Assembly: GCF_012396505.1 (NCBI RefSeq)
Contig: NZ_JAAXPN010000001.1
Span: 539,800-603,799, forward strand
Source of the DNA: Periweissella fabalis
GTDB taxonomy: Bacteria > Bacillota > Bacilli > Lactobacillales > Lactobacillaceae
Length of the DNA: 64,000 nucleotides
Direction: 5' to 3'
Below the pieces are notes generated by a model. It was not told the origin of the DNA. It did no database searches and saw nothing but the letters and a program-made list of their open reading frames with translations. This document shows, piece by piece, positions 9,601 to 17,440 of this stretch. How positions within the stretch are numbered: the first letter of the stretch is position 1; each line of letters opens with the position of its first letter. Made by a program: the position numbers and the translations under genes.

Positions 9601-11675
9601 CCTTTAAGCGTCCCGCCGTTTTGGAAGTAAAAGACATTACTGTTAATGTTTGTGTTTTTAGTTAAATCAAAAACGAGTTTATGTGCGTGATACATTGAAA
9701 TGACTGAGCCGCCACCTTGTGCATCTAGTAAGGTTACTTGACCACTACCATCAGCAGAGATATTAGCATTTGCGCCATCTTCAAAGGTAAAGTTTCCAGC
9801 CCCCCAAAGGTTGATTAAATCTGAACTTTGTGTTCCTAAATTCGTTGCTTGAACATTTAATGTTCCACCGTTACCAATTACAAATATTCCATTATTATTC
9901 AGTTGAATAATCCCCATATTTGTATTTTGTAACGCACCATTTTGGCTAATGTTAATGGTTCCGTAATCATTAACGGTCCCCGCACCGGTAATGTAAATTG
10001 CTTTGTTTCCAGTTGAATTCGCACTAGTTGAGTTATAGTTAATGACCCCACTCTTATTAACTACTACTGAACCAGTACCATCAAGATAAATTCCTGAAAA
10101 TCCTGGCATGTTCAATGCTTGAAGATTCAATATTCCCTCAACAATCACTGAGCCCCCATTTGTATACACAAGCGCATTGGTCCCAGTTTCGTTTGCCCCA
10201 CCAACAATGGTTCTAGCTAATGTTACTGTAGCACCTTGGTCAATCTTAAAAGTCCCACCAGCAGCCAACACAATTGCCGTTCCACCAGCTGTAGTTCCTG
10301 TAAAATTAGCTCCTGCTAATACTTCAACATTGCTTGATTCAAAAATTTCTTGGTCTCCACTACCATCTAATTGCACCCTATTCCCATCAATTGGTGATGT
10401 ATATGTTCCACTTGGTAATAATTGTGTGTTAACGTTCCCAGAAATAAAGACGGGGATACCATATGAACTAATCATTTGTGAGCCTTTATAGTTCACGTTA
10501 CTAAATGTTAGTGATTGAACATCAGCATTATTGGCATTACCGATTAATCGAATTGGTCCCCACCAAGAAGCTGCCCAAATATTAAGATCAGTAAACTTAA
10601 CCTGAGATTGGGTATTACTGGCGTTCATTACAACAAAATTATTTTGCCAATCTAAAGTATAGTATTTATCTGTTGTCCCTGTTGCACCACTAATCGTCAA
10701 ATTACGAACTGGAATACTAGATCCGGCAAAAAATGGAACATTTTTCTGTGACAAGCTAATATCATTTTGTAAATTAATCGATGTGATACTTCCATTAAAC
10801 AATGCATCTCGGAATTGTTGGGCGGTTGAGACATTTGCAACCGTGCTAGCATCCTTAGCTGCCAACATTTGGGGCTTTAAAGTTGCGCCTTTAGTATCTT
10901 TGGCTGCGGTCGAACTCAATGTAGCCACCGAACTAGCACTTTTTAACGTATTCGCTACTTGGCCAGCTAAACTATTAGCATTACTTAAAGCACCGTTACT
11001 ACTATTGCTAGCGGTAGTAACGGCAGTCCCTAAGCTATCAATGGTATTAGGCGTATTTATGCCCGATGCATCAGAAATTACGGTGTTAGCTGGCGTTGGT
11101 TGCGTAGTTGGATTTGTTGCTGCACCAGCATTACTAGTTGCAGCTGGACTTTCACTGGCGTTAGCTGGCGTAATCGCTGTTGTTTGCGTTGGCGGTGTTG
11201 GTTGTTTATCTGGCGTTGCTAATTCCGGATGCTCAACACTAATCGTTTGCTTAGATGGCGCAGCTGGTGCTTGACTAGGCACAGCACTATCCGCGATAGC
11301 ACTACTTACTGTTGCTTGACTAGTCGCCACACTACTTACTGTTGCTTGACTGGTCGCTGCACTACTTGATATTACACTAGGATCTGTTTTGTCATCATTA
11401 GAATCAGAAATTTTTTGTCTGTAGATTGCTGTTGTATTTGTATTATGTAATTCATCAGCAGCAGCATGACTTGGCATACCAGTGATCATACCGACACCAA
11501 ATCCAATAAAGATAATCGGTGCATATAACCAATTTTTACCAGCTTTATACATTTTATATCGCCGTTTTGCGATTACATTATTATGAATATTAATTTTTTT
11601 TGCATTGCCTTTCCCCCAAAATGATGTTATTAAAATCTGTTTTTTAACAACTTTAACAATAGATTCATTAAGCAT
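6687..11675 (-). CDS. Giant Ala/Ser-rich LPxTG adhesin with KxYKxGKxW signal and beta-helix domain
   Basis: About 1,660 residues. The N-terminal region carries KMYKAGKNW, the KxYKxGKxW signal of large exported glycoproteins, then a hydrophobic segment ending near HAAADE. Next come a Ser/Thr/Ala-rich linker, a roughly 500-residue region of repeated short beta-strand units (GGTFKIDQGATVTL, GSVIVEGILNLQ) resembling pectate-lyase-like adhesive domains, and one Ig-like domain (TLPGAYVTLTDGKGN). A stalk of some 450 residues made of ASVA/SAAS units, an Ala-rich helical region, LPKTD, a hydrophobic helix and RKKHDDK complete it. Sortase attachment to the wall is expected. The annotated ATG at 11675 keeps the frame, but the better start (ATG 11605) is one base out of frame. 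Two glycosyltransferase genes sit immediately upstream. Confidence 0.85.
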   Translation of the reverse strand: MLNESIVKVVKKQILITSFWGKGNAKKINIHNNVIAKRRYKMYKAGKNWLYAPIIFIGFGVGMITGMPSHAAADELHNTNTTAIYRQKISDSNDDKTDPSVISSSAATSQATVSSVATSQATVSSAIADSAVPSQAPAAPSKQTISVEHPELATPDKQPTPPTQTTAITPANASESPAATSNAGAATNPTTQPTPANTVISDASGINTPNTIDSLGTAVTTASNSSNGALSNANSLAGQVANTLKSASSVATLSSTAAKDTKGATLKPQMLAAKDASTVANVSTAQQFRDALFNGSITSINLQNDISLSQKNVPFFAGSSIPVRNLTISGATGTTDKYYTLDWQNNFVVMNASNTQSQVKFTDLNIWAASWWGPIRLIGNANNADVQSLTFSNVNYKGSQMISSYGIPVFISGNVNTQLLPSGTYTSPIDGNRVQLDGSGDQEIFESSNVEVLAGANFTGTTAGGTAIVLAAGGTFKIDQGATVTLARTIVGGANETGTNALVYTNGGSVIVEGILNLQALNMPGFSGIYLDGTGSVVVNKSGVINYNSTSANSTGNKAIYITGAGTVNDYGTINISQNGALQNTNMGIIQLNNNGIFVIGNGGTLNVQATNLGTQSSDLINLWGAGNFTFEDGANANISADGSGQVTLLDAQGGGSVISMYHAHKLVFDLTKNTNINSNVFYFQNGGTLKGQLQKIIFGTPNSAAIGPYLSFSIPIYQASLYPGQKATAQGLTSASEVAINALALALTNNKYLEFDTAADNKVNIVPTVTDQSTTVSGTTLPGAYVTLTDGKGNLIKGLPAGTLTADPYDATKYMVQADQSGNWTITLPDGLKLPANTILRATSSINFVKVNYDVVVGDLTSVDNNSAAQSKASATSTTAATATSTASTATSSSNDAALANSTAQSLAKQYSNTTNVASYVHTVSSAASVAASAASVASTAQGNANLAASTAASAASVAAEALENQQSAASTANDALSNAQSAASAAAAASYGNDPAYGSYASAAASYASAASTAVSNAVFAANSVASAASVAASANANALAQQAIATSSASVAASAANDAANALLAEQQAITNTAVVAAKSAADSTNIAADNTTNDNTNTDSSATATNSYTNTASGHASAATSSANDAANAASSAAATAAANSGNSSVASAASAAAVASSTATSAGDYSSNASSSASQASDSTMATKSSASDAQSSANDATNAASSAASTATANSGNSSVASAAAAAAAASSTATSAASVANSASAVANTANSDAQDQKAAAASAAAAASNAASVANSYASDAASAAASDASVASAAASVASAAQATANAENSTATSVANDTNASTAKSYANQAANELANLTAKTYYPAALASAKAAQDAANQAAEYARQQAANVTKAEGYVKQANALLAKAPNNTEVKAFVQAAAKWLKLSKQYAADANQAVIVAQQHADKAREYAEATKLADAQTLAAIAQANAYAQAAAKAAAGSPVQRQLLAQRRFFALRALASQLRAQTLAAASQNVVTPADVIAAQVAAENTAKQVTLANNSSKNAQQNAENAAQELMLANEQALRAFNDIHNFDLVVPTLTDNGNGVTPVQPKAHDNHNNGDQQTPMIPVNVNKPEIKQNADGKVALPTNTQTGLPKTDEQSQTATMLTIIGEVMLGLVGLLGLSSRKKHDDK
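7700..9080 (-). repeat. Degenerate Ala/Ser-rich repeat stalk of the adhesin
   Basis: About 1.4 kb of low-complexity coding sequence built from GCA/GCT/AGT/TCA codons, giving SAASVA, ANDAANAASSA and similar units. Longer duplicated segments are visible: the stretch encoding NSGNSSVASAA occurs twice (around 8015 and 8240). The open frames on the other strand and frames here arise from this biased composition. Confidence 0.8.
11594..11620 (-). promoter_or_regulatory. Out-of-frame start signal and A8 tract of the adhesin gene
   Basis: On the minus strand GGGGGAAAGGCA is followed by ATG (11605-11603) and then C plus eight As (tract 11601-11594). This ribosome site is of the G-run type seen at neighbouring surface-glycosylation genes. 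From this ATG the frame ends after ten codons. With nine As it would read MQKKINIHNN and enter the adhesin frame directly before KMYKAGKNW, giving a typical signal peptide. Confidence 0.65.
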
Positions 11676-11691
11676 ATCGATGCTCTTTTCG

Positions 11692-11697
11692 ATTATA
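11692..11697 (-). promoter_or_regulatory. Candidate -10 box of the adhesin gene
   Basis: A perfect TATAAT on the minus strand would place the transcript start near 11685, about 80 bases ahead of the G-rich ribosome site and only some ten bases ahead of the in-frame ATG 11675. No good -35 box is visible at standard spacing. Confidence 0.4.
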
Positions 11698-11811
11698 CGA
11701 GGTATTTTGAGCAATATTGTCTTTGTAATATTTTGCTAATACTTTATTTGGCTTATCAATAAAATAAGTTTTACATTATTTTAAAAAGACTTGTAATTTA
11801 CTTTCTTTAAA

Positions 11812-11840
11812 AATAATATGCATTTAAAATGCATATTATT
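11812..11840. repeat. AT-rich perfect inverted repeat upstream of the adhesin
   Basis: Arms AATAATATGCATTT and AAATGCATATTATT (14 bp) around a single A. There is no T-run on either side, so it is not an obvious terminator. It lies about 115 bases upstream of the candidate -10 box, in the gap between the glycosyltransferase and the adhesin, and could be an operator. Nothing else was recognised in 11715-11993. Confidence 0.6.
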
Positions 11841-11993
11841 AAAATTGATAAATATGCTATTTTTGATAAATAAGTGCCTGTAAACTGTTTGTAAACTAAT
11901 ATTTTTTTCATTTTTATTTTCTAGCACTTTCAAATAAAAAATTTAGTTTTCTAAATACTGATAGGCTTAAATACAAAACACTATTTTACGGTA

Positions 11994-13484
11994 TCAGGCC
12001 TTAATAGCTGCTTGCCATTGACTTACTAAATGTTTATCATCAAATGCTTGGGATGTTTTAAGTGTATTAGCTTTCAATGCTTGTACTTGCTTAACATCCC
12101 CAAAAGTTTCAATAATTAACTTGGCTAAATTATGTGGCGTCCGATTAGTAATCGTAATCCCGTTTTTACCATTTGTAACCAAGTTTTCATTAATATAATC
12201 TACTGCATAGCAAGCCACTGGAACGCCATGACTCATACTTTCAAGGGCATTGATCCCAAAGCCTTCATTTTCTGACGTTGTGATGAATAATGAAGCATCT
12301 TGGTAAATTTCACTATTATCAATACTATAATCCAATACATGGACGACTTCCGCTAAGTTGGCTTGCTTGATTTGTTGTTCAATTTGTTCGCGATATTCTG
12401 GTGACGCGTAGTACCCTTTCAAGTACAACTCGGTATCTGCTTTGCGTTCATGAATATTTTGGAAGACTTCAATCAATGCCGTAACGTTCTTGTCTGGTGC
12501 CAAGCGGCCAACATAAACTAATTTAGTTAACGCGGTTTGCTTATTAGTATCATCAATTGGATATGAAGCGGTTTGCAATCCTGTGGTTGCATTAACCGCA
12601 TAACCTTGCTTAATTTCAGCGGCTTGCGTAGCAGTTCCTGTTGCAATCAAATCAAATCGCTTCCCTTTAGGGGCAACAATCCCTTCATATGCTAACTTAA
12701 TACCTTTTTCACCGGTAATTGAATTCTTTTCCAAGTGACTTTCGTGCAAGTACGCAATTGTTTTAATGGGATTAACCACCCCCAAAACAGATTCCACCAC
12801 ACTTGGTCGATCAGCTACAAAGACTCCTTGGCTAGCACTATTTAATTCATTTAAAAAGAAGGTAAATAATTGATTTTGGGTATCAAAAACATAATCTTGG
12901 CCGTAGAAATCAAGTAATTTGTACATGCTAGGTGAGACAACCCCATTAATAAACATGTGCACAATTTCAATGACGGGCTTGCCATCAATATCAAAGAAGG
13001 TTTGTAAGGCTACTGAGCCATCTGGATGGTAAGTTTGTTCCATTGAAAGGAACCCCCGCCAGTCATAGAATTGCGTTAATTCTTTGTTTCCGACCCGATC
13101 AAAGTAATCAATATCACCCGCTAAACCAACAGTCCCTGGCATAATATTCATTTTAGCTAACGTCCGGCCCATGTAATCAATGGTTGAGTAGTTAGCATCA
13201 ACGCCTGTCACATGATAATCACGTAATGGGACTGTTTCTAAGAAACGCACACTCAATTCTTTGCGTTCAACATTAGTGGCCTTTTGGAAATAATCATACA
13301 TATTCACATATTGATCACTAGTAAGACCAAGGGTTGCGGTATCCCGTGATAAGAACCGGTTGTATTCTTTCGTTACAATTTTAGCTGCTTCGCCATTAGC
13401 TAATAAGTCCTTGGTCCGACTAATTTGCGCAAATTCAATCCCTGAATTAAAAGCATAAATATTTTCTCCGACTGAATAAATCAT
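11994..13484 (-). CDS. GT4-like glycosyltransferase of the adhesin locus
   Basis: 496 residues. The N-terminal half resembles the beta-strand-rich domain of accessory-Sec/TagE-type transferases (SGIEFAQISR at the start, FYDWRGFLSMEQTYHPDG near 165). The C-terminal half is a GT-B nucleotide-sugar domain with KLVYVGRLAPDKN and the E-x7-E motif ENEGFGINALES. No signal peptide or membrane helix, so it acts in the cytoplasm. It follows the next transferase by 18 bases behind GGGGGGAACAACAAAATG and directly precedes the Ser/Ala-rich adhesin. The inferred role is O-glycosylation of that adhesin before export; a teichoic-acid glucosyltransferase is the alternative. Confidence 0.8.
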   Translation of the reverse strand: MIYSVGENIYAFNSGIEFAQISRTKDLLANGEAAKIVTKEYNRFLSRDTATLGLTSDQYVNMYDYFQKATNVERKELSVRFLETVPLRDYHVTGVDANYSTIDYMGRTLAKMNIMPGTVGLAGDIDYFDRVGNKELTQFYDWRGFLSMEQTYHPDGSVALQTFFDIDGKPVIEIVHMFINGVVSPSMYKLLDFYGQDYVFDTQNQLFTFFLNELNSASQGVFVADRPSVVESVLGVVNPIKTIAYLHESHLEKNSITGEKGIKLAYEGIVAPKGKRFDLIATGTATQAAEIKQGYAVNATTGLQTASYPIDDTNKQTALTKLVYVGRLAPDKNVTALIEVFQNIHERKADTELYLKGYYASPEYREQIEQQIKQANLAEVVHVLDYSIDNSEIYQDASLFITTSENEGFGINALESMSHGVPVACYAVDYINENLVTNGKNGITITNRTPHNLAKLIIETFGDVKQVQALKANTLKTSQAFDDKHLVSQWQAAIKA

Positions 13485-13502
13485 TTTGTTGTTCCCCCCA
13501 TT

Positions 13503-15062
13503 TTATCGTACAAGTTTAGCATCGAGTTGCTTGGCATCATCTAAAAGTGCTTTCCAAGCATGCCAAACATTTTCTTCTGAATAACGTTTGGCTGAGTCAT
13601 AGGCTCCCGTACTCAAACGTTGTAAAGTTCGTTTGTGCGTCAAGACGTTAATCATCTTTTCACCCATTGCTTTGTAATCATCAAATGGGACGACATATCT
13701 ATTAATATCGTCTTGGACAATTTCATTTGGTCCATAGTTAACATCATACGTAATTCCCACAACCCCATGTGAGGTGGCTTCCATGACGGCCAAATTAAAG
13801 CCTTCCATCCGTGAGGTCAACCCAAAGATTTGAGCATCGTTAAGGACACTTTGAACATCACTATTATATCCTTTCAAAGTTACCACGTCTTCCAGGCCAA
13901 GTTCCTTAATTGTCGCTTCAACTTTCTTCTTTTCCGAGTAGTTATTCGTTGAATCCGCATACCCATACAAGTCCAACGTTACTTCCGGAACTTTAGCATG
14001 CGCAATTGCTACGGCCCGCACTAAATCATCAAGGTGTTTCTCATAAGCAATCCGAGCAACGGCCACAATTTTACCAAAAGTCCGTTCATTCGTTTTAATC
14101 CGTTTTTGGTTTAACATTTCATCGGGCACAATCCCGACTGGAATCGTGTAATTACGGCGAATACCAGGGAACCGGGCAATCACATCTTTAGCTTGTTTTT
14201 GCGTAGCTGAAACCACGGCTGAATATTGATCGATGTTGGTTAATGCATATTCGTAATTGTTATTCATCACTGAATTCATTGGATCTTGGGCATCCCCGGC
14301 TTGTGAGTTATGCAAGTGCATGACTGTAAAGGCTTGTTTACGCATCCGCGTTAAGGCTTGGTCGGCTAGTAATGATCGGTCAAGCACAAAAATATTAGTT
14401 TCATCGTTTTGTTCATTGATTTGGTTCAAGAAAAATTCAAATAATTCATCGATCGTATCAAATTGGTGGACATGGCCACCTTGTTCACTCAACAACCACC
14501 CCGTTTTTTCAACTTCATTAACAGCATTGGTGCGATGAAAGTTTCGTAAAACAACTTCTCCACTGGGAGTATACCAAGCTTCGGTGCCAATTTTATTGTC
14601 AGGAGTATACCACTGTGATAATGAACGGAACCCACGTTGATCATAAAAATCAACTCGGTATAAATTACCAAAGCCATCAAACATTTCAACTGAGAAGACT
14701 TCCTTTATTCCATGCACGTAGTTAACTCGGGCAACCATGCGATTATCTTCACGTTTAACGATAAACCGATTGTTATCAGTTTCATCCGTAAAACTTAAAT
14801 TCTTCAAGCCAAAATCAATGTCATTCACATGTAATTCTTTTGGTTCAACAATCAAGGCATGTTGATAAAAATCAAACATGTTAATCATGTGCGCATCATC
14901 AACCCCCGCTGTCCGAGCTGTTACATGTAAATCGCGGAACCAGTCACGTGTTAAGAAATAATAACTGGTATCGTTCTTATCAAACAATCGTGCCCGCTTC
15001 AATTGAGCATGTTCAATCCCAGATTTATTATCCGGCATTCCAAAATTAATAAAATAAATCAT
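13503..15062 (-). CDS. GT4-like glycosyltransferase (GtfA/TagE type)
   Basis: 519 residues with the same two-part layout as its downstream neighbour: N-terminal SGIEHAQLKRARLF and FYDQRGFRSLSQWYTPD, C-terminal GT-B domain with KIVAVARIAYEKHLDDL and the E-x7-E motif RMEGFNLAVMEA. SGIEHAQ resembles the start of the accessory-Sec GtfA at 52160-53602 (SGVEHAQ). Soluble and cytoplasmic. First gene of the pair, behind GGGGGGGATTTAAGATG. Because the two neighbours share this architecture they may act as a complex or as successive transferases. Sugar and acceptor are not visible in the sequence. Confidence 0.8.
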   Translation of the reverse strand: MIYFINFGMPDNKSGIEHAQLKRARLFDKNDTSYYFLTRDWFRDLHVTARTAGVDDAHMINMFDFYQHALIVEPKELHVNDIDFGLKNLSFTDETDNNRFIVKREDNRMVARVNYVHGIKEVFSVEMFDGFGNLYRVDFYDQRGFRSLSQWYTPDNKIGTEAWYTPSGEVVLRNFHRTNAVNEVEKTGWLLSEQGGHVHQFDTIDELFEFFLNQINEQNDETNIFVLDRSLLADQALTRMRKQAFTVMHLHNSQAGDAQDPMNSVMNNNYEYALTNIDQYSAVVSATQKQAKDVIARFPGIRRNYTIPVGIVPDEMLNQKRIKTNERTFGKIVAVARIAYEKHLDDLVRAVAIAHAKVPEVTLDLYGYADSTNNYSEKKKVEATIKELGLEDVVTLKGYNSDVQSVLNDAQIFGLTSRMEGFNLAVMEATSHGVVGITYDVNYGPNEIVQDDINRYVVPFDDYKAMGEKMINVLTHKRTLQRLSTGAYDSAKRYSEENVWHAWKALLDDAKQLDAKLVR

Positions 15063-15126
15063 CTTAAATCCCCCCCTATTTAATTTAAATAAAAAATTAC
15101 ATCTAAGTTAAATTTTGAGCTAAAAA

Positions 15127-15160
15127 AAAAGTTAAGTCAATACAATTTGACTTAACTTTT
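15127..15160. terminator. Bidirectional terminator, sulfatase-like gene / glycosyltransferases
   Basis: Arms AAAAGTTAAGTCAA and TTGACTTAACTTTT with flanking A- and T-runs, lying at the stop of the metallo-hydrolase gene. It separates that gene from the glycosyltransferase/adhesin unit. TTGACT within the arm could double as a -35 box for the downstream pair, but no convincing -10 follows. Confidence 0.75.
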
Positions 15161-16430
15161 ACTTATTATCTAACATTTCTTTGGCATAACTAATGTAGTA
15201 ATGACGACCATTTGCACTCGTTTCTAAATCAGCTAACGCATATAACGTCTTAATTTTTAAATCAACTGCTTTTGTTTCCCCAATAGCAATTAGTAAATCA
15301 CATAATTGTAAAGCCCATAAATAATCAGCTTCAGAAATAGCTGTTTCAAGTGCATTTAATACTTTATCAGATCCACCAATCAATGCGACCATTTTAGCTG
15401 AATACAAATATTGCGGCATTTTATGCAAATTAGTCGGATTACCATCAAACCAACCAACATACGCTGTAAAAATCGCACGAACCGTCCATTCGACACTACC
15501 ATAAATTTCTTGTAAGTATGGTAAAGTTCGTAAGTGATCAGGTAAGCGAACTTGTTCAACAACTTCTTGAACCGTCAGACCTGCATCAATATGAGCTAAT
15601 GTTTGATCAAAGATGGATGCGATTGCATCTCGATAATTACGCAAAGTAGTTTTAACAATATCTGCTCCTTCTAAAGGCTGTAAGTGCCCTGGTAATACTG
15701 TGACTGCATTATACGTAATTAACAAATCTAAACTTTGAATCCAACGGCCAATATCACGGTATTGCCCACCACGAATGGCAGCTAAATTAGGAAAAGCAGC
15801 ATAATAATTGTCTCCTGAACACATAATCTTTTGATCAGGTAGCCAAACGTATCCCATATCACCGTTTTCCCCCGGGGCACTAATTAACTGTAAATGTACT
15901 CCATCAATCACACGATCAACAATTCCATCAGTGATTATTTCAGTTGGTAATAATGGTGCATACCCGCGTTGACCTTGTGTATGGCCTTCACGCATTCCAA
16001 TTCCCTGAGTAATTGCTTCATCATCATTAAGACGATAGCCCATTTGATGTTGCGTACGCTTTAGTAAGACATCATTTATTTTTCTTGAATCTAGCAATTG
16101 ATGATCACGATTAGCAAAAGCAATCACTGATTGTGCTGTTGCTTGAAACATACCAGCTCCCCCACGGTGATCCGGATGCCCGTGCGTATAAATAATTGTC
16201 CGTACTGGTTTTGGTGTAATTTTTTGCAATTCCATCAACATTTCTGCTGCCCGATCTGGTGAGTCTAATGTATCAATCAAAATAACACTCATTGCACCTT
16301 CAATCGCGACAGCATTGCTATGTCCATACCCAACAAATAGATGAACTCCTTCACCAAAATGGAAAATTTGCTTTGTTTCGTTTATTGTAGCAAATTCTTG
16401 TAAAATATTAACGCCACCTTTTTCTAACAT
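15159..16430 (-). CDS. Metallo-beta-lactamase-fold hydrolase, alkyl-sulfatase-like
   Basis: 423 residues from the ATG at 16430; a TTG 12 bases upstream abuts the GGGGG ribosome site. Metal ligands THGHPDH near residue 82, a later conserved Asp (CSGDNYYAAFPN) and VLPGHLQPLEG. The C-terminal part has YGSVEWTVRAIFTAYVGWFDGNP, the hallmark of the alkyl-sulfatase (SdsA1/BDS1) dimerisation domain. Family members cleave linear alkyl sulfates and usually end with an SCP2-like lipid-binding domain. This protein stops after the dimerisation domain and has no secretion signal. The true substrate is therefore uncertain. It stands alone, with a palindrome over its promoter. Confidence 0.8.
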   Translation of the reverse strand: MLEKGGVNILQEFATINETKQIFHFGEGVHLFVGYGHSNAVAIEGAMSVILIDTLDSPDRAAEMLMELQKITPKPVRTIIYTHGHPDHRGGAGMFQATAQSVIAFANRDHQLLDSRKINDVLLKRTQHQMGYRLNDDEAITQGIGMREGHTQGQRGYAPLLPTEIITDGIVDRVIDGVHLQLISAPGENGDMGYVWLPDQKIMCSGDNYYAAFPNLAAIRGGQYRDIGRWIQSLDLLITYNAVTVLPGHLQPLEGADIVKTTLRNYRDAIASIFDQTLAHIDAGLTVQEVVEQVRLPDHLRTLPYLQEIYGSVEWTVRAIFTAYVGWFDGNPTNLHKMPQYLYSAKMVALIGGSDKVLNALETAISEADYLWALQLCDLLIAIGETKAVDLKIKTLYALADLETSANGRHYYISYAKEMLDNK

Positions 16431-16475
16431 TAGAACTGGCAACCCCCTTTCACCTATAATCTTCTTATATCATTT

Positions 16476-16493
16476 ATTGTATTATACTACAAT
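16476..16493. promoter_or_regulatory. Palindrome over the sulfatase-like gene promoter
   Basis: ATTGTA-N6-TACAAT overlaps a -10-like TATAAT on the minus strand about 50 bases before the gene, as expected of a repressor operator. A second, similar inverted repeat (TAATGTA-N4-TACATTA, about 16703-16720) lies further along the gap. The AT-rich stretch 16494-16743 shows no other feature that I can support. Confidence 0.45.
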
Positions 16494-16743
16494 TATAGAA
16501 TATAAAACTAATGTAAAAAATCAGATTTAACTAATTTATAATTTTTTACATAAATTACAAAATCAACTAAAATAAATAAGTTCAAGTAACGATGTAAATC
16601 TACGCATTTATATTAAAAATGTATAATCTCAAAGTAACAAAACTGAAATAATCAATTAGTAAACATTAAAATATATGTAAATAACATTTAATTATTCACC
16701 TATAATGTAATTATACATTACTATAGTTAGTATAAATAATCCT

Positions 16744-17334
16744 TTATTTAGAATTAAATTTTTGTATAAAATCTTTAAGCCGATGACTTACCATATGTTT
16801 AACATTAAGTTTATTAAAAAAATTATTTGGTAATTTTTCTCGAATATCATGTTTAGCCATCAAGATTAATATGCTACTAAAACTATCCCGATATAGCATT
16901 GGTGTGCTAGGTTCATGGATAGCCATAAAAACAAATAAATGTAAAATATCATTTGTTGGAGCTTCACTTGATTCTAAGGCAATTTTTTCTGATGTGATTA
17001 ATCCATTCAAATCCGTACTTAAAACAATAGCTTCTTGTTTATCATTAGTAGGTATGAGCTTAACTAAGATTTCTTGCTTTGAAATAGCATCATGAATTTG
17101 ATATGGAAAGCTTTCTTTTATAGTATTTCTACCTTTTGCTTGTTCTAATTGTTGCTTACGATCATTATTTCTACTACGCTGCTGATGCTGTGTTGCCAAT
17201 AAATATTCTTGTTTATCTAAAAGTTGTTGATTCATATCCTTAGTCATATTATCAGCGTTAGTAGCTTGAATTGCCTTAATACTTTCAACTGTTTCAAACT
17301 GTTCCGTATATGCTACTTCTCCATTAATCTCGAT
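16744..17334 (-). CDS. Unknown protein, possible AUC start
   Basis: No family was recognised. From the first standard codon (ATG 17247, MTKDMNQQLL) there are 167 residues, but nothing resembling a ribosome site precedes it. The frame stays open for 29 more codons (IEINGEVAYTEQFETVES), and AAGGAG lies seven bases before an ATC at 17334, so I place the start there with caution. The protein is soluble: a polar Gln-rich stretch (about residues 30-70) is followed by a more ordered region containing LHLFVFMAIHEPSTPML. It is flanked by a promoter-like TATATA upstream and has no operon partner. Confidence 0.55.
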   Translation of the reverse strand: MEINGEVAYTEQFETVESIKAIQATNADNMTKDMNQQLLDKQEYLLATQHQQRSRNNDRKQQLEQAKGRNTIKESFPYQIHDAISKQEILVKLIPTNDKQEAIVLSTDLNGLITSEKIALESSEAPTNDILHLFVFMAIHEPSTPMLYRDSFSSILILMAKHDIREKLPNNFFNKLNVKHMVSHRLKDFIQKFNSK

Positions 17335-17400
17335 AACCTTACTCCTTATTAAAACATCACTTTTACCGTTTAATTACCATTTTTAGTTTACTATATATAA

Positions 17401-17440
17401 AAAGAGAAGATGAAATAATACCATCTTCTCTTTATTTTTT
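17401..17440. terminator. Terminator after guaC
   Basis: Arms AAAGAGAAGATG and CATCTTCTCTTT with T-rich flanks on both strands, placed just beyond the guaC stop. Confidence 0.8.
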
